Assembly: GCA_036269135.1 (NCBI GenBank)
Contig: DATASQ010000061.1
Coordinates: 1-64,000 of the forward strand
Direction of reading: 5' to 3'
Source: Palsa-343 sp036269135
GTDB lineage: Bacteria > Acidobacteriota > Terriglobia > Terriglobales > Acidobacteriaceae
Length of the DNA stretch: 64,000 bases
Below the pieces are notes generated by a model. It was not told the origin of the DNA. It made no database searches and saw nothing but the letters and a program-made list of their open reading frames with translations. Shown here piece by piece: positions 25,792 through 34,922 of this stretch; the stretch's first letter is position 1; each line of letters opens with the position of its first letter. The translations under genes were made by a program, and so were the position numbers.

Positions 25792-27253
25792 GGCTCACCT
25801 CATCCAGCGACTCGCGCAGCAACTGCCGCCCCCGCGCGATCGCCCGGTCATCCAGCTCCAGCCATTTGGCGCTCTTCACCAGATGGCGCAGGCCTTCGTC
25901 GACACTCTCCTGGGTCAGCACGCCGGTGCATTCCAGCAGCGCGCCCATCATGATCATGTTCTGCGCGCGTGCGTCGCCCAGTTCGTCGGCGATATGCGTA
26001 AAAGGCAGCGCCAGCACATGCACGTCCGTGCGGTCGCAGCCGTCCGGCAGCCCCTCGCCGTTGTAGAGAACCCATCCCCCGGGCCGCACCGTCGCATAGA
26101 ACTTGTGCAGCGAGGGTTCGTTCATCGCCACCAGCACGTCGGGGCGAACCACCAGCGGCGAGTCGATGGGATGCCGCGCCAGCCGCACATGGCAATTCGA
26201 AGTGCCGGAGCGCATCTCCGGTCCGTAAGAAGGCAGCCACGAGACTTCCATCCCCGCATCCAGCCCCGCTTCCGCGAGAACTTCGCCCAGCAGCAGCACT
26301 CCCTGTCCCCCGAAGCCGGCGACCCGCACCTGCAAATCGGACGCAATCGTTTGCACGCTGCTCGCAACCTGCCCCTCCGCCTGATCGCCGTTGGGCAGTT
26401 CGAGAATTTGCGCGATCTTTTCCCTCACAGGAGCCGCCGCGGGAGCCTGGCGCGCCTGCGCTTCGCCAGTGCGGTCGCACAGCACGCCCAGGGGAAAGGT
26501 CTTTTCCATCACGTCCTTCACCCAGCGCTGCGCGTCCACCGGCGACATCTTCCAGATCGTCGGGCAAGGTGCAAGGATTTCCACCAGCGAGAAGCCCAGT
26601 CCCTTGACCTGATTCTCGAGCGCCCTGCGAACCGCGCGATGCGCCTGCGCCACCTGCTTGTTGTCGCCAAGGCCGACACGCTCGATGTAAACCGGCGCCT
26701 CCAGCGTGGCCAGCAGTTCGCTCACGTGCAGCGGATAGCCCTCATTCGCGGCGCTGCGGCCCTTCGGGGTCGTAGTACTGATCTGGCCCAGCAGCGTCGT
26801 CGGCGCCACCTGGCCGCCAGTCATGCTGTAGATGCCATTGTTGACGAAGAGAACGGTGATCGCTTCCCCGCGATTGGCCGCATGAAGAATCTCCGCCGAG
26901 CCGATCGCCGACAGATCGCCGTCCCCCTGGTAGCTGATGACGATACTCTCCGGCCGGCTCCTCTTCACCGCCGTGGCCACGGCAGGCGCGCGTCCATGGG
27001 CCGCCTGCACGTTGCCCACGTCGAAATAGTAATAAGCAAATACTGAGCAGCCGACCGGACTGATCAGGATGGTCCGGTTCTGAATGCCGAGCGCGTCGAT
27101 GGCCTCGGCGAGCATCTTGTGCACCATGCCATGCCCGCATCCCGGGCAGTAGTGGGTCTGGTGCTGCAGTTCATCCTTGCGCTCGAAGGTCGTGTAGAAC
27201 GCCTTCGGCCGCTCATGGGCGATTTCGTACCGCACTTCCGGTTCGTTAGACAT
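25781..27253 (-). CDS. 2-oxoacid:ferredoxin oxidoreductase, fused beta (TPP) and gamma subunits
   Basis: The ~490-residue protein joins two subunits that are usually separate. The N-terminal ~300 residues are the TPP-binding beta subunit: HYCPGCGHG, PVGCSVFAYYYFD, and the TPP-Mg motif QGDGDLSAIG ending with LFVNN. After an Ala/Pro linker (about 270-290) the rest is the gamma subunit: VRVAGFGGQGVLLLGEVLAEAG and EVSWLPSYGPEMRSGTSNCHV. Together with alpha and the ferredoxin it makes acyl-CoA and reduced ferredoxin from 2-oxo acids. The ATG overlaps the alpha stop by 8 bp. Confidence 0.92.
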   Translation of the reverse strand: MSNEPEVRYEIAHERPKAFYTTFERKDELQHQTHYCPGCGHGMVHKMLAEAIDALGIQNRTILISPVGCSVFAYYYFDVGNVQAAHGRAPAVATAVKRSRPESIVISYQGDGDLSAIGSAEILHAANRGEAITVLFVNNGIYSMTGGQVAPTTLLGQISTTTPKGRSAANEGYPLHVSELLATLEAPVYIERVGLGDNKQVAQAHRAVRRALENQVKGLGFSLVEILAPCPTIWKMSPVDAQRWVKDVMEKTFPLGVLCDRTGEAQARQAPAAAPVREKIAQILELPNGDQAEGQVASSVQTIASDLQVRVAGFGGQGVLLLGEVLAEAGLDAGMEVSWLPSYGPEMRSGTSNCHVRLARHPIDSPLVVRPDVLVAMNEPSLHKFYATVRPGGWVLYNGEGLPDGCDRTDVHVLALPFTHIADELGDARAQNMIMMGALLECTGVLTQESVDEGLRHLVKSAKWLELDDRAIARGRQLLRESLDEVSHEG

Positions 27254-28325
27254 GGGCCGCCTGTTCCACTTCCGCATAGCGCTTTGCCAGTTGTTTCGTC
27301 AGCTCCAGCACATCTTCGTGTACCGGAACATTCCCCCCGACGCGGCTGGTGAACTCCACCGGACGGACGCCGTTCAGAGCCAGCTTCACGTCTTCCAGCA
27401 GCTGCCCCGTGCTCATTTCCACCACCAGGAAAACCTTCGCGCGCTCCGCTCGCTTCTGGAAGAACGCAGTCGGGAACGGGAACAGCGTGATCGGACGCAG
27501 CACCCCGACGCTCAGGCCCATCTCCCGCGCCTCCGCGGCCACCGCTTTCAGAACTCGCGCCACAATGCCGTACCCCACCAGCACCACATCGGAGCTTTCC
27601 GCGTACCATTCCTCCGCCCGCGCCTCGAGCCGCTCGGCAACGGTGTATTTCGCCTCGAGATGGCGAACATGCCTCTCCAGCTCGTCCGTGCTCAGATAAA
27701 TCGAGCTGATCAGGTTCTTACGCGTCTCCTCGGTACCGGCGACGGCCCACTTCGGCAGTTGCGGCTCTGTGGCGGTCTGCGGAAACTCCACCGGCTCCAT
27801 CATCTGTCCGATAAACCCATCGGCCATGATGACCACTGGATTGCGATAGCGATCGGCCAGCTCGAAGCCCAGCGCCGTCAGATCGGCCATCTCCTGCACC
27901 GAATGCGGCGCCAGCACGATCGTCTTGTAGTTGCCGTGCCCGCCGCCCTTCACCACCTGGTGATAGTCGCTCTGCTCCGACGCGATATTGCCCAGCCCCG
28001 GTCCGCCCCGCGTGATGTCGGCGATCACACAGGGCAGCTCCGCGCCCGCCATGTAGCTGATGCCTTCCTGCATCAGGCTGATCCCCGGCCCGCTGGAAGC
28101 GGTCATCACCCGCACCCCCGCCGCCGACGCCCCGTAGAGCATGTTGATGGCGGCCACTTCGCTCTCCGCCTGGAGAAAGATCCCTCCCGCCCGCGGCAGA
28201 TACTCCGCCGCCGCCTCGGTAATCTCGCTTGCCGGCGTGATGGGATACCCGTAGAACCCGCGACAGCCCGCCAGCACCGCGGCTTTCACGATGGCCTCGT
28301 TCCCTTTCATTAACTGGCGGCTCAT
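27246..28325 (-). CDS. 2-oxoacid:ferredoxin oxidoreductase alpha subunit (VorB-like)
   Basis: The 359-residue subunit carries the pyrimidine-binding and transketolase-C-like domains of the complex. It opens with LMKGNEAIVKAAVLAGCRGFYGYPITPASEI, then ESEVAAINMLYGASAAGVRVMTASSGPG (about 53-80), and a C-terminal domain with GYGIVARVLKAVAAEA and GVLRPITLFPFP. The pattern matches 3-methyl-2-oxobutanoate (VOR) and 2-oxoglutarate (KOR) types; the downstream ilvE favours branched-chain 2-oxo acids. It overlaps the ferredoxin stop by 4 bp (ATGA). Confidence 0.92.
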   Translation of the reverse strand: MSRQLMKGNEAIVKAAVLAGCRGFYGYPITPASEITEAAAEYLPRAGGIFLQAESEVAAINMLYGASAAGVRVMTASSGPGISLMQEGISYMAGAELPCVIADITRGGPGLGNIASEQSDYHQVVKGGGHGNYKTIVLAPHSVQEMADLTALGFELADRYRNPVVIMADGFIGQMMEPVEFPQTATEPQLPKWAVAGTEETRKNLISSIYLSTDELERHVRHLEAKYTVAERLEARAEEWYAESSDVVLVGYGIVARVLKAVAAEAREMGLSVGVLRPITLFPFPTAFFQKRAERAKVFLVVEMSTGQLLEDVKLALNGVRPVEFTSRVGGNVPVHEDVLELTKQLAKRYAEVEQAAHV

Positions 28326-28594
28326 GACTGCGCTCCCTCAGCCGTAGCGCCGCGTGCGGGCGCCGCCAGCCGCAGCACCGTCACCGCTCCGGGCTCCGGG
28401 CACACCAGAAAGCACATTCCGCAGCCGGTGCAGCCCGCGCCCAGGTAGCTCGCCGTCCGATAGCCGTAGGGATTCAGCCGCTCGTTGAGCTGGATCGCAC
28501 GCGGCGGACAGGCCTCAATACACAGGCCGCACCCCTTGCACTCGTCCGTGTCGATCCGCAGCGATCCGCGATCGCGTTTGCCGAGGTTCGTCAT
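28322..28594 (-). CDS. 2x[4Fe-4S] ferredoxin, delta subunit of the oxoacid oxidoreductase
   Basis: This 90-residue ferredoxin has two cysteine clusters, CKGCGLCIEACPP and CTGCGMCFLVCPEPG, each suited to one [4Fe-4S] cluster. It passes electrons from the TPP enzyme to a soluble carrier. The ATG at 28594 has AGAGGAGG about 6 bases upstream, preferred over an in-frame codon 120 bp earlier that lies within the CoA-transferase gene. The gene ends in a 4-bp overlap with the alpha subunit. Confidence 0.93.
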   Translation of the reverse strand: MTNLGKRDRGSLRIDTDECKGCGLCIEACPPRAIQLNERLNPYGYRTASYLGAGCTGCGMCFLVCPEPGAVTVLRLAAPARGATAEGAQS

Positions 28595-28619
28595 CGTGCC
28601 CTCCTCTTTGCTTCTCTTC

Positions 28620-29942
28620 TCAGACCAGTGCCGCAGCTGTTTTGCTTTCCAGGTAATGCGCGCGCACGGCGAAATCCTCCAGCTCCGCCTGGAACTGCGG
28701 ATCGGCGATGGCAATCAGCGCTTCGGCGCGTTCGCGCAGCGTCTTTCCGTGCAGATACGCGATGCCGTGTTCGGTGACCACGTAATGCACATCGGCGCGC
28801 GAGGTCACCACCCCCGCGCCCGGCTCGAGAACCGGAACGATGCGCGAGACGCGGCCGCTTTTCGCCGTCGACGGCAGAGCGATGATCGGCACCCCGCCCT
28901 TCGAGCGCGCTGCGCCCCGAATGAAATCCAGCTGGCCCCCAAAGCCGCTGTACGGCTTCGTCCCCAGCGAGTCGGCGCACACTTGTCCCGTCAAATCCAC
29001 CTGCAGCGCCGAGTTGATCGCCACCATGCGATCGTTCTGCGCCACTACGAACGGATCGTTGGTGTAGCAGATGGGCCGGAACTCGAGGGTGGGATTTTCA
29101 TGGAGAAAATCGAAGAGCCGCTTCGTTCCCAGCACAAACGCCGCCACCGCCTTGCCCCGGTGCAATGATTTGCGATCCCCGTTGATGATCCCGGACTCCA
29201 TCAGCTCGATCACCCCGTCGGAAAACATCTCGGTGTGAATCCCCAGGTCTCGCTTATCGTCCAGGCAGGTCAGCACCGCCTCGGGAATACCGCCAATGCC
29301 GGTCTGCAGCGTCGCGCCGTCCGGAATCAGCGAGGCCACATTGCGCGCGACCCGCAGGTGCATCTCCGTAAACGGCTCGGTCTTCAGCTCCAGCAACGGC
29401 CGATTCGTCTCCACAATGGCGTGTATGTGGCTCACATGGATGAACGTGTCGCCATGCGTCCGCGGCATCTGTTCGTTCACCTCGGCGATCACCGTGCTGG
29501 CGCAGCGTGAGGCGGTCAGCGTGCAGTCCACCGTGGTGCCCAGGCTCACGAAACCGTGCTCGTCCGGCGGCGACACCTGCATCAGGACCACATCCAGGGG
29601 CAGCTGTCCGCTGATGAAGAGCCCTTCGATCTCGCTCAGAAAGATAGGCGTGTAGTCCGCCCGGCCGGCGACCACCGCTTCCCGCACGTTGGCCCCCAGA
29701 AACATCCCGCGATGCCGGAAGCGTCCCTCATATTCCGGCTTCGTGTAATCGGCGGTGCCCAGCGTCATCATGTGCACGACTTCCACGTCCCGCAGCACCG
29801 GCGCGCGCGCCACCAGCGCGTTGACCAGAGGCGACGGTGTGCCCACCCCGGACTGAATCCAGACCCGGCCCCCGGAACGCACGGCCTCCAGAGCCTGTGC
29901 CGCGGTCCTGCGCTTACTGCGATAGTCGTCCTTCCAGGTCAT
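28620..29942 (-). CDS. Acetyl-CoA hydrolase/transferase family CoA-transferase
   Basis: The 440-residue enzyme resembles 4-hydroxybutyrate CoA-transferase and related acyl-CoA:carboxylate CoA-transferases. Landmarks are LQTGIGGIPEAVLTCL (about 228-243), the catalytic-Glu segment HTEMFSDGVIELMESG (about 252-267), and SGFGGQLDFIRGAARSKGG (about 345). The ATG at 29942 has GCAGGAG upstream; an in-frame codon at 30038 is less likely. It is the first gene of the VOR operon, 25 bp before the ferredoxin. It may move CoA from the branched acyl-CoA product to a carboxylate, but substrate choice is inference. Confidence 0.88.
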   Translation of the reverse strand: MTWKDDYRSKRRTAAQALEAVRSGGRVWIQSGVGTPSPLVNALVARAPVLRDVEVVHMMTLGTADYTKPEYEGRFRHRGMFLGANVREAVVAGRADYTPIFLSEIEGLFISGQLPLDVVLMQVSPPDEHGFVSLGTTVDCTLTASRCASTVIAEVNEQMPRTHGDTFIHVSHIHAIVETNRPLLELKTEPFTEMHLRVARNVASLIPDGATLQTGIGGIPEAVLTCLDDKRDLGIHTEMFSDGVIELMESGIINGDRKSLHRGKAVAAFVLGTKRLFDFLHENPTLEFRPICYTNDPFVVAQNDRMVAINSALQVDLTGQVCADSLGTKPYSGFGGQLDFIRGAARSKGGVPIIALPSTAKSGRVSRIVPVLEPGAGVVTSRADVHYVVTEHGIAYLHGKTLRERAEALIAIADPQFQAELEDFAVRAHYLESKTAAALV

Positions 29943-30251
29943 CGGTCTCCTGCCTCCGCTGGGCGCCGAATCCAGCGGCGCATGATTTTTGGTGGAGCTA
30001 AGACCCATCGAATCAATGGGCGGTTCTCCTCGGCGCACTCAACGCACACCGAGGGCGCTCCACCTCCAAAACCGATGTACGTTACGCCTCGGCCGGGAGC
30101 CTTAGCAGTGACGACCGTCACCTGGAATGGAACCAGTCCAGAGGGGGGTACCGTCAGGAAATGGGGGGAGATGCACGCTCACGGCAATCGGAACTCGCGG
30201 AGCTGAGGGGGAGCCACCCCACCCGCGCCCATCAACTATCATCGCTTTCTA
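29943..30251. other. Divergent intergenic region between the CoA-transferase operon and the GH18 gene
   Basis: About 309 bp without a convincing gene. It should hold the promoters of both transcripts. A short inverted motif around CCCATCGAATCAATGGG (30005-30021) might be an operator; I see no other element. A 60-codon minus-strand frame across 29939-30121 has no clear start signal and was not called. Confidence 0.5.
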
Positions 30252-32411
30252 ATGAGAACATCCTGTTTCCTGCTGATGGTTTTCTTTGGCCTCGCAGCGG
30301 CAAGCGGACAAGGAACGGTGCCGACGTTCCGCTACAGGGCGGGTCAGACCTGGGTGACACTGCCTGGACAGAACCCTGCGCAGGCCGGAACCGAAGGCCG
30401 GACCACGGTGATTCCCACGGTTCTGGTGCCGGTGCGCCTCGAGTTTGACGCGCGGCCCGTCGCCGGAAAGCCGTTCACGCTGGATGCCGCGGCCGATGTC
30501 CAGCCGTTGCTGCAATCGCCGGTGTTCGCGAACGCGCCCCTGGGCGACCAGGGCGCGACCCAGTATGTGGACGCGATGCTGCGCGCGACTCTCGGCAAGA
30601 ATGCCGGACCCGGATGGCACACGCTGCTCGCGCCGCCCGAGGTGCGGCCCCTCACGGTGGAGATTCCCGCCGGCTTCGGCTACGTGCTCACGTCGAAGCA
30701 GACGGGGACGTCGCTGGGAATGGCGGACGCGGAATACGTCGAGCGGGCGATCTTCCAGTCCCTTGCCCATGAAGACGGCAAACTGGTGATCGTGGTGACC
30801 GAAAATACGGCCTTTTACACCTATGGCGACGCCACGGTCTGCTGCACCTTTGGAACCCACGGCGTCGATCCCACGACGGGAAATTCGTTTGTGCTGGCGT
30901 CGTATCTGGGCGCCGTGCCGCCGCTGGTGACCGAGCACGACGTGCAGCCGCTGACCGAGCAGCTCGCGGAGTGGGTCAACGATCCATCGTTCGATCCGCT
31001 GTTTCACGCAGAGTTCCGCAAGCCGCTGCCCCCGGGCGAGAACCTCGTTCCCGCGTGGAAATGGCCGGCGGCGGACGGTGGGGAGCATGATGGCTGCGGC
31101 GGAGAGAGTCCGTCGACGCGCTACGTGCTCCAGGGTCCGCTCGACACCAATAATCGCAGCGACTTGCCGGCCGGGCCCGCGACAGCCGTCCATGCAGCCG
31201 TCGGAACGTGGCATGTGGCGGACGTCACTCTGCTGGGGTGGTATACCGGCGGAGAAGGAGCGTACAGCTTTCCGGACGCGCAGAAGCTCCAGGCGGCGGC
31301 GGATCGCTGCCCGGCGCGGCCGACTCCGAATCCAGCCATGGTCAACGAGCCGGCGCCGCCGGCAGCGGTAGCGGCGCTGCCCTCCCAGGGAGCGGCAAAC
31401 GGGCATGAGCTGATCGGCTACTGGACCGGCGATGGGCCGGGAGGAACGCTGCTCCGGCTGCGCGACGTCGCGCCCCAGTGGGACGTCATCCTGGTGGCGT
31501 TTGCGAACGTGAACCATCTGGCGCCGGAAGGCACGATGCAGATGCATGTGCGTCCAGGGCGGCCGGCGTCGATGGGCCAGCCGGAAGTCCCGCCGCTGGA
31601 TCTGGTGCAGATGAAGGAAGACATTGCGTTTCTGCACAGCCGCGGCAAGAAGGTCCTGATCTCGCTCGGTGGTGGCGGAGAGTACTTCTCGCTGTCAGAC
31701 AAAGGCAGCGTTCCCAACTTCGTGGATTCGGTGACGCAGATGGTCGAGGAGTATGGATTCGACGGCATCGATCTGGATTTCGAGTCGCCTTCCCTGATGC
31801 TCGATCCGGGAGACACAGACTTTCGGCATCCGAAGACAGCGTCGGTGGTGAATCTGATCGAGGCGCTGCACCAGCTGCGGGCGCATCTCGGGCCCACATT
31901 CATGCTGACCCTGGTCCCGGAAGGAACGCAGATCCCCGGCGCGTATGTAGGCTACGGCGGCCAGTTTGGATCCTATCTGCCGCTGCTGTGGGGGGTGCGG
32001 GACATCCTGACCTTTGTGGACGTGCAGGACTACAACACGCCCCCGTTCGAAGGCCTGGATGGTGAGCCGTACCAGGTGGGATCGGTGGATTACGATGCGG
32101 CGATGACAGAGCTCCTCCTGCATGGGTTTCCCGTGGACGGGCGCGCGAACGATTTCTTTCCGGCAATACCGTCGGACAAGGTGGCCGTGGGATTTTTCAC
32201 CGAAGAGGTGACGCCGCGGCGGGTAAGCGGGGCGATGCAGTATCTGATCACGGGAAAGGCTCCCGCGACTGTGACCTATAAACTCCAGCAGCCCGGCGGA
32301 TATCCCGGAATGCTGGGCGCCATGTTCTGGACGATCGATGGGGATCGGGAGGAGAACTATGCCTTTTCCAATCGGATTGGACCGCAGCTGCACGGTCTTC
32401 CATCGCAATAG
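30252..32411 (+). CDS. Exported protein with unknown N-terminal region and C-terminal GH18 (chitinase-like) domain
   Basis: The 719-residue protein has a signal peptide (to about residue 20). Residues ~25-360 are not a family I know: two beta-rich blocks, then TEQLAEWVNDPSFDPLF and a Cys/Gly segment that recall zincin-like secreted acidobacterial proteins but without an HExxH motif. Residues ~385-715 are a GH18 TIM barrel: the SLGGGG strand (471-476), catalytic DGIDLDFE with D504, D507, D509 and general acid E511, DVQDYNTPP (about 594) and GAMFWTIDGD (about 693). It likely hydrolyses beta-1,4-GlcNAc polymers outside the cell. Confidence 0.85.
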   Translation: MRTSCFLLMVFFGLAAASGQGTVPTFRYRAGQTWVTLPGQNPAQAGTEGRTTVIPTVLVPVRLEFDARPVAGKPFTLDAAADVQPLLQSPVFANAPLGDQGATQYVDAMLRATLGKNAGPGWHTLLAPPEVRPLTVEIPAGFGYVLTSKQTGTSLGMADAEYVERAIFQSLAHEDGKLVIVVTENTAFYTYGDATVCCTFGTHGVDPTTGNSFVLASYLGAVPPLVTEHDVQPLTEQLAEWVNDPSFDPLFHAEFRKPLPPGENLVPAWKWPAADGGEHDGCGGESPSTRYVLQGPLDTNNRSDLPAGPATAVHAAVGTWHVADVTLLGWYTGGEGAYSFPDAQKLQAAADRCPARPTPNPAMVNEPAPPAAVAALPSQGAANGHELIGYWTGDGPGGTLLRLRDVAPQWDVILVAFANVNHLAPEGTMQMHVRPGRPASMGQPEVPPLDLVQMKEDIAFLHSRGKKVLISLGGGGEYFSLSDKGSVPNFVDSVTQMVEEYGFDGIDLDFESPSLMLDPGDTDFRHPKTASVVNLIEALHQLRAHLGPTFMLTLVPEGTQIPGAYVGYGGQFGSYLPLLWGVRDILTFVDVQDYNTPPFEGLDGEPYQVGSVDYDAAMTELLLHGFPVDGRANDFFPAIPSDKVAVGFFTEEVTPRRVSGAMQYLITGKAPATVTYKLQQPGGYPGMLGAMFWTIDGDREENYAFSNRIGPQLHGLPSQ

Positions 32412-32518
32412 GCGAATCAATCGGGCGAGAGACCCGCCCCTCGCCGTTGACGGATGCGCAAGTTCCCGCATTGGAGCCATGCGCAGCATCGGTGGTATTC
32501 GAGTTACGGAGGTTCGAC

Positions 32519-32938
32519 ATGTCTGAGGTTGCGACCATGGCGCCCCGGGTGAACGGAATCCTGGAAACATCCCTGTATGTCGAGAGCGCCGCCCGCTCGG
32601 CAGAATTCTACGAACGCGTGTTCGGCTTTGAGCCGCTGGAACCGGGCGCGCCGCTGAACGAGGAAACGCGCCTCTGCCCAATGCGTGCGGGCGATCGGAG
32701 CGTGTTGCTGCTGTTCAAAAAAGGCGCCCCCGGTAACACCGACGCCCGCGGCGCCATTCACATCGCGTTTGCCATTGCTCGGACCGATCTGCCTGCCTGG
32801 GAGACCTGGCTGGCGAAACAGGGCATCTCGATTGAGCTGCGAAAGACCTGGCAATACGGCGCGGAGGCGCTTTACTTCCGCGATCCGGACGGTCACCTCC
32901 TGGAGGTTGTGACCCCGGGTGTGTGGAGCATGTACTGA
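32519..32938 (+). CDS. VOC-superfamily (glyoxalase/bleomycin-resistance-like) protein
   Basis: The 139-residue protein has the duplicated beta-alpha-beta3 VOC fold: ILETSLYVESAARSAEFYERVFGF at the start and YFRDPDGHLLEVVTPG at the end, the latter with the typical metal-ligand Glu. H in GAIHIAFAI supplies a second ligand. The start at 32519 has GGAGG 6 bases upstream. The substrate is unknown; family members are glyoxalases, extradiol dioxygenases or fosfomycin/bleomycin resistance proteins. Confidence 0.85.
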   Translation: MSEVATMAPRVNGILETSLYVESAARSAEFYERVFGFEPLEPGAPLNEETRLCPMRAGDRSVLLLFKKGAPGNTDARGAIHIAFAIARTDLPAWETWLAKQGISIELRKTWQYGAEALYFRDPDGHLLEVVTPGVWSMY

Positions 32939-33023
32939 CCGGCGGTCGTTGGCAGCATCGGGTGAACTGAGCAAAACAGCATCGCCCGGAAAGGCGTTCC
33001 GGTTAGGCATTGCCCGCCCGGGA

Positions 33024-33626
33024 TTACACCGTCTGCTGAGTACCCGGCTGCGTGGGGACGCGCGCGTGGATCCAGGCCATCGTGAGCAGCATCTGAAGCC
33101 CGGAAAACAGCGCGAAGGCAGCGATCACGACGAGGGGGTTTCGTTCGTCGCCCACGCCCCTCGCAAAGCTGACCAGAAGAGCGGTGAAGAGGAGGGCGAC
33201 GCCCGCGAGCCCCGCGATGGCGCCCTGCGCCTGTCTTGTTCCCGACCAGTGCCAGGCGAGATGGGCTTTTCCGATGCTGAGCATCAGCGAGTACACGGCG
33301 AGCAACCAGCAGGCCGAACGCACGGTCATCGGTCCGTAAAGAATCACGAAGACCCCGCCGGCCGCCGCAAGGGCGCTGCCGATCAGGAAAACTCTAAGAC
33401 GCGGAGCGTGCCGGGAGCCGAGCCCAATATTGGACAGCACGTCGGTGATGGCGATGAAAAGCAACGATCCCGCAATCAGCAGCAGGGAGAGGACCGACCC
33501 GAGCAGCGTGAAGAGTTCGATGGTCATGGTGGCGCGGAGGGAAAGCAACACGAGCCCGACAACCAGCATGGCAATCCCCTGCGCCACCATGAGCCCTCTG
33601 CGTGTGCTGTCTTTCATCGCTCTCAT
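33024..33626 (-). CDS. HdeD-like multi-pass membrane protein (DUF308)
   Basis: About 200 residues with six hydrophobic segments, e.g. GLMVAQGIAMLVVGLVLLSL, LLGSVLSLLLIAGSLLFI and VFLIGSALAAAGGVFVILYG, in the paired helix pattern of HdeD acid-resistance proteins. The ATG at 33626 has GGGGTG upstream; frames starting further up would add an implausible Pro/Arg-rich tail. The role in acid stress is known only for E. coli HdeD. Confidence 0.7.
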   Translation of the reverse strand: MRAMKDSTRRGLMVAQGIAMLVVGLVLLSLRATMTIELFTLLGSVLSLLLIAGSLLFIAITDVLSNIGLGSRHAPRLRVFLIGSALAAAGGVFVILYGPMTVRSACWLLAVYSLMLSIGKAHLAWHWSGTRQAQGAIAGLAGVALLFTALLVSFARGVGDERNPLVVIAAFALFSGLQMLLTMAWIHARVPTQPGTQQTV

Positions 33627-34039
33627 GGCAAAGCACCCCGTAGGAAAGGGTGGCAGGAAGTTGGCCGGAGTGCAATGGCTGTCGCCGGCAGTCGCGCAAC
33701 TCACCGGAGAGACGGAGAACAAACGGCCGAGGGCTGCCCATTCACGGCGGGCCGTCCGCACGCTCCGGATGCCGGTCGTCCGACCGGACGAGCACGGCTC
33801 TCCCTGCCTGGGTGGCTGGCGGCACGCGGAGAAAGCCCCGGCCTTGAGGCCGCCGAAAGCAGCGCCCCGCAAGGCAAGCGCTTGCGCCCAGCCCGCACCG
33901 TTCCACAAGCGTGTTAGCATGGGCACCGCGCAATCGGGCCCTTCCTTCCGGAACACACTTTTCTTTGTGGCGAACAGCTACCGTCATTCGTTTCTTCCCC
34001 CCGCAGTTACCTGAAAGACAACCCAGGGAGGGTCCCACG
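33627..34039. other. Divergent intergenic region with palindrome
   Basis: About 413 bp between two divergent genes. It holds a perfect 12-bp palindrome GCAAGCGCTTGC (33874-33885) and a hairpin CGGCCTTGAGGCCG just before it. Overlapping open frames on both strands have no start signals or family match. No other element is visible. Confidence 0.5.
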
Positions 34040-34846
34040 ATGCCGATTCGTCATTTCGCCCTGAGCGCCGCCATAGCCGCTGCGCTCTCCGTAACCGCTT
34101 ATGCCCAACAAGCCCCGGCCGGATTTCACACCGTCTACTGCGTGAAAGTGAAGCCCGGCATGGATGCTGAGTTTCATGCCGCCACCAGCGGAGACCTGCT
34201 CAAGCTTGCCCGCCATGACGTGAGTTCGGGAATGTTTTCAGCCTGGTACATGCTCGCAACCATCGTTCCCTCGGGAACTGAGGCGCAATGCGATTATGCG
34301 TTCGTCGAGTTCTACCCCGGTCTGCCTCCCGCCCCCATGAGCGACGCCGAACAAACCGCCGATCTGCACAAGGCCGGGATCGACAAGACTGACCAGCAGT
34401 TCATCAGCGAGCTCGAGGCCAGTGGGACCCTGGTCAGTACCAGCATCGTCCGAACCGCTCTCCAGGTCGGCGGCGCCAAAGAGGGCGATTACCTCGTCGT
34501 CAACGATATGCACGTCTCGGGCTCGGTCGGCGCCTGGGTCGCCAACGAAACAAAGCTCTGGAAGCCCCTCTTCGAGGACGGCGTCAAGGATGGCTCCGTG
34601 GACGGCTGGTCGGTCAACGTGCAGTTCATGCCCCGCGGCGCCAAAGATCGGGACATCACCTATACGGTCGACATCTACCCCAGCTGGCAATCCGTTTTTG
34701 ACTTCTTCGGACACAATTTCGAGGAGCGCTGGAAAAAGGTCAATCCCGACGTCCCGATCGCAGACGGAATGGCGCAGGAAGAAAAAGTCGACACCATCGA
34801 GCGCACCGTCCTCTACCAGATTGTCACCGCGGTCCAGTCGAAATAA
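34040..34846 (+). CDS. Exported protein of unknown function
   Basis: This 268-residue product has a signal peptide (MPIRHFALSAAIAAALSVTAYA, cleaved near 22). The mature part contains two similar half-domains, HTVYCVKVKPGMDAEFHA (about 30-47) and LVVNDMHV-type strands, reminiscent of dimeric alpha-beta barrel (ABM/EthD-like) folds in tandem, but no catalytic residues are recognisable. The start has GGGAGGG 9 bases upstream. A strong hairpin terminator follows at 34923. Likely periplasmic. Confidence 0.75.
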   Translation: MPIRHFALSAAIAAALSVTAYAQQAPAGFHTVYCVKVKPGMDAEFHAATSGDLLKLARHDVSSGMFSAWYMLATIVPSGTEAQCDYAFVEFYPGLPPAPMSDAEQTADLHKAGIDKTDQQFISELEASGTLVSTSIVRTALQVGGAKEGDYLVVNDMHVSGSVGAWVANETKLWKPLFEDGVKDGSVDGWSVNVQFMPRGAKDRDITYTVDIYPSWQSVFDFFGHNFEERWKKVNPDVPIADGMAQEEKVDTIERTVLYQIVTAVQSK

Positions 34847-34922
34847 CCCGGCAATCGGCCCTTACAAAGAACGCGCATGGCGTTCCGTCCTTCGCTCGGG
34901 CCCGGAGGTTCTGCAGCCAGTC

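Noticed and set aside
29939..30121. A 60-codon minus-strand frame in the divergent promoter region
   Set aside because: No start signal and it would overlap the CoA-transferase start region; composition is not gene-like.
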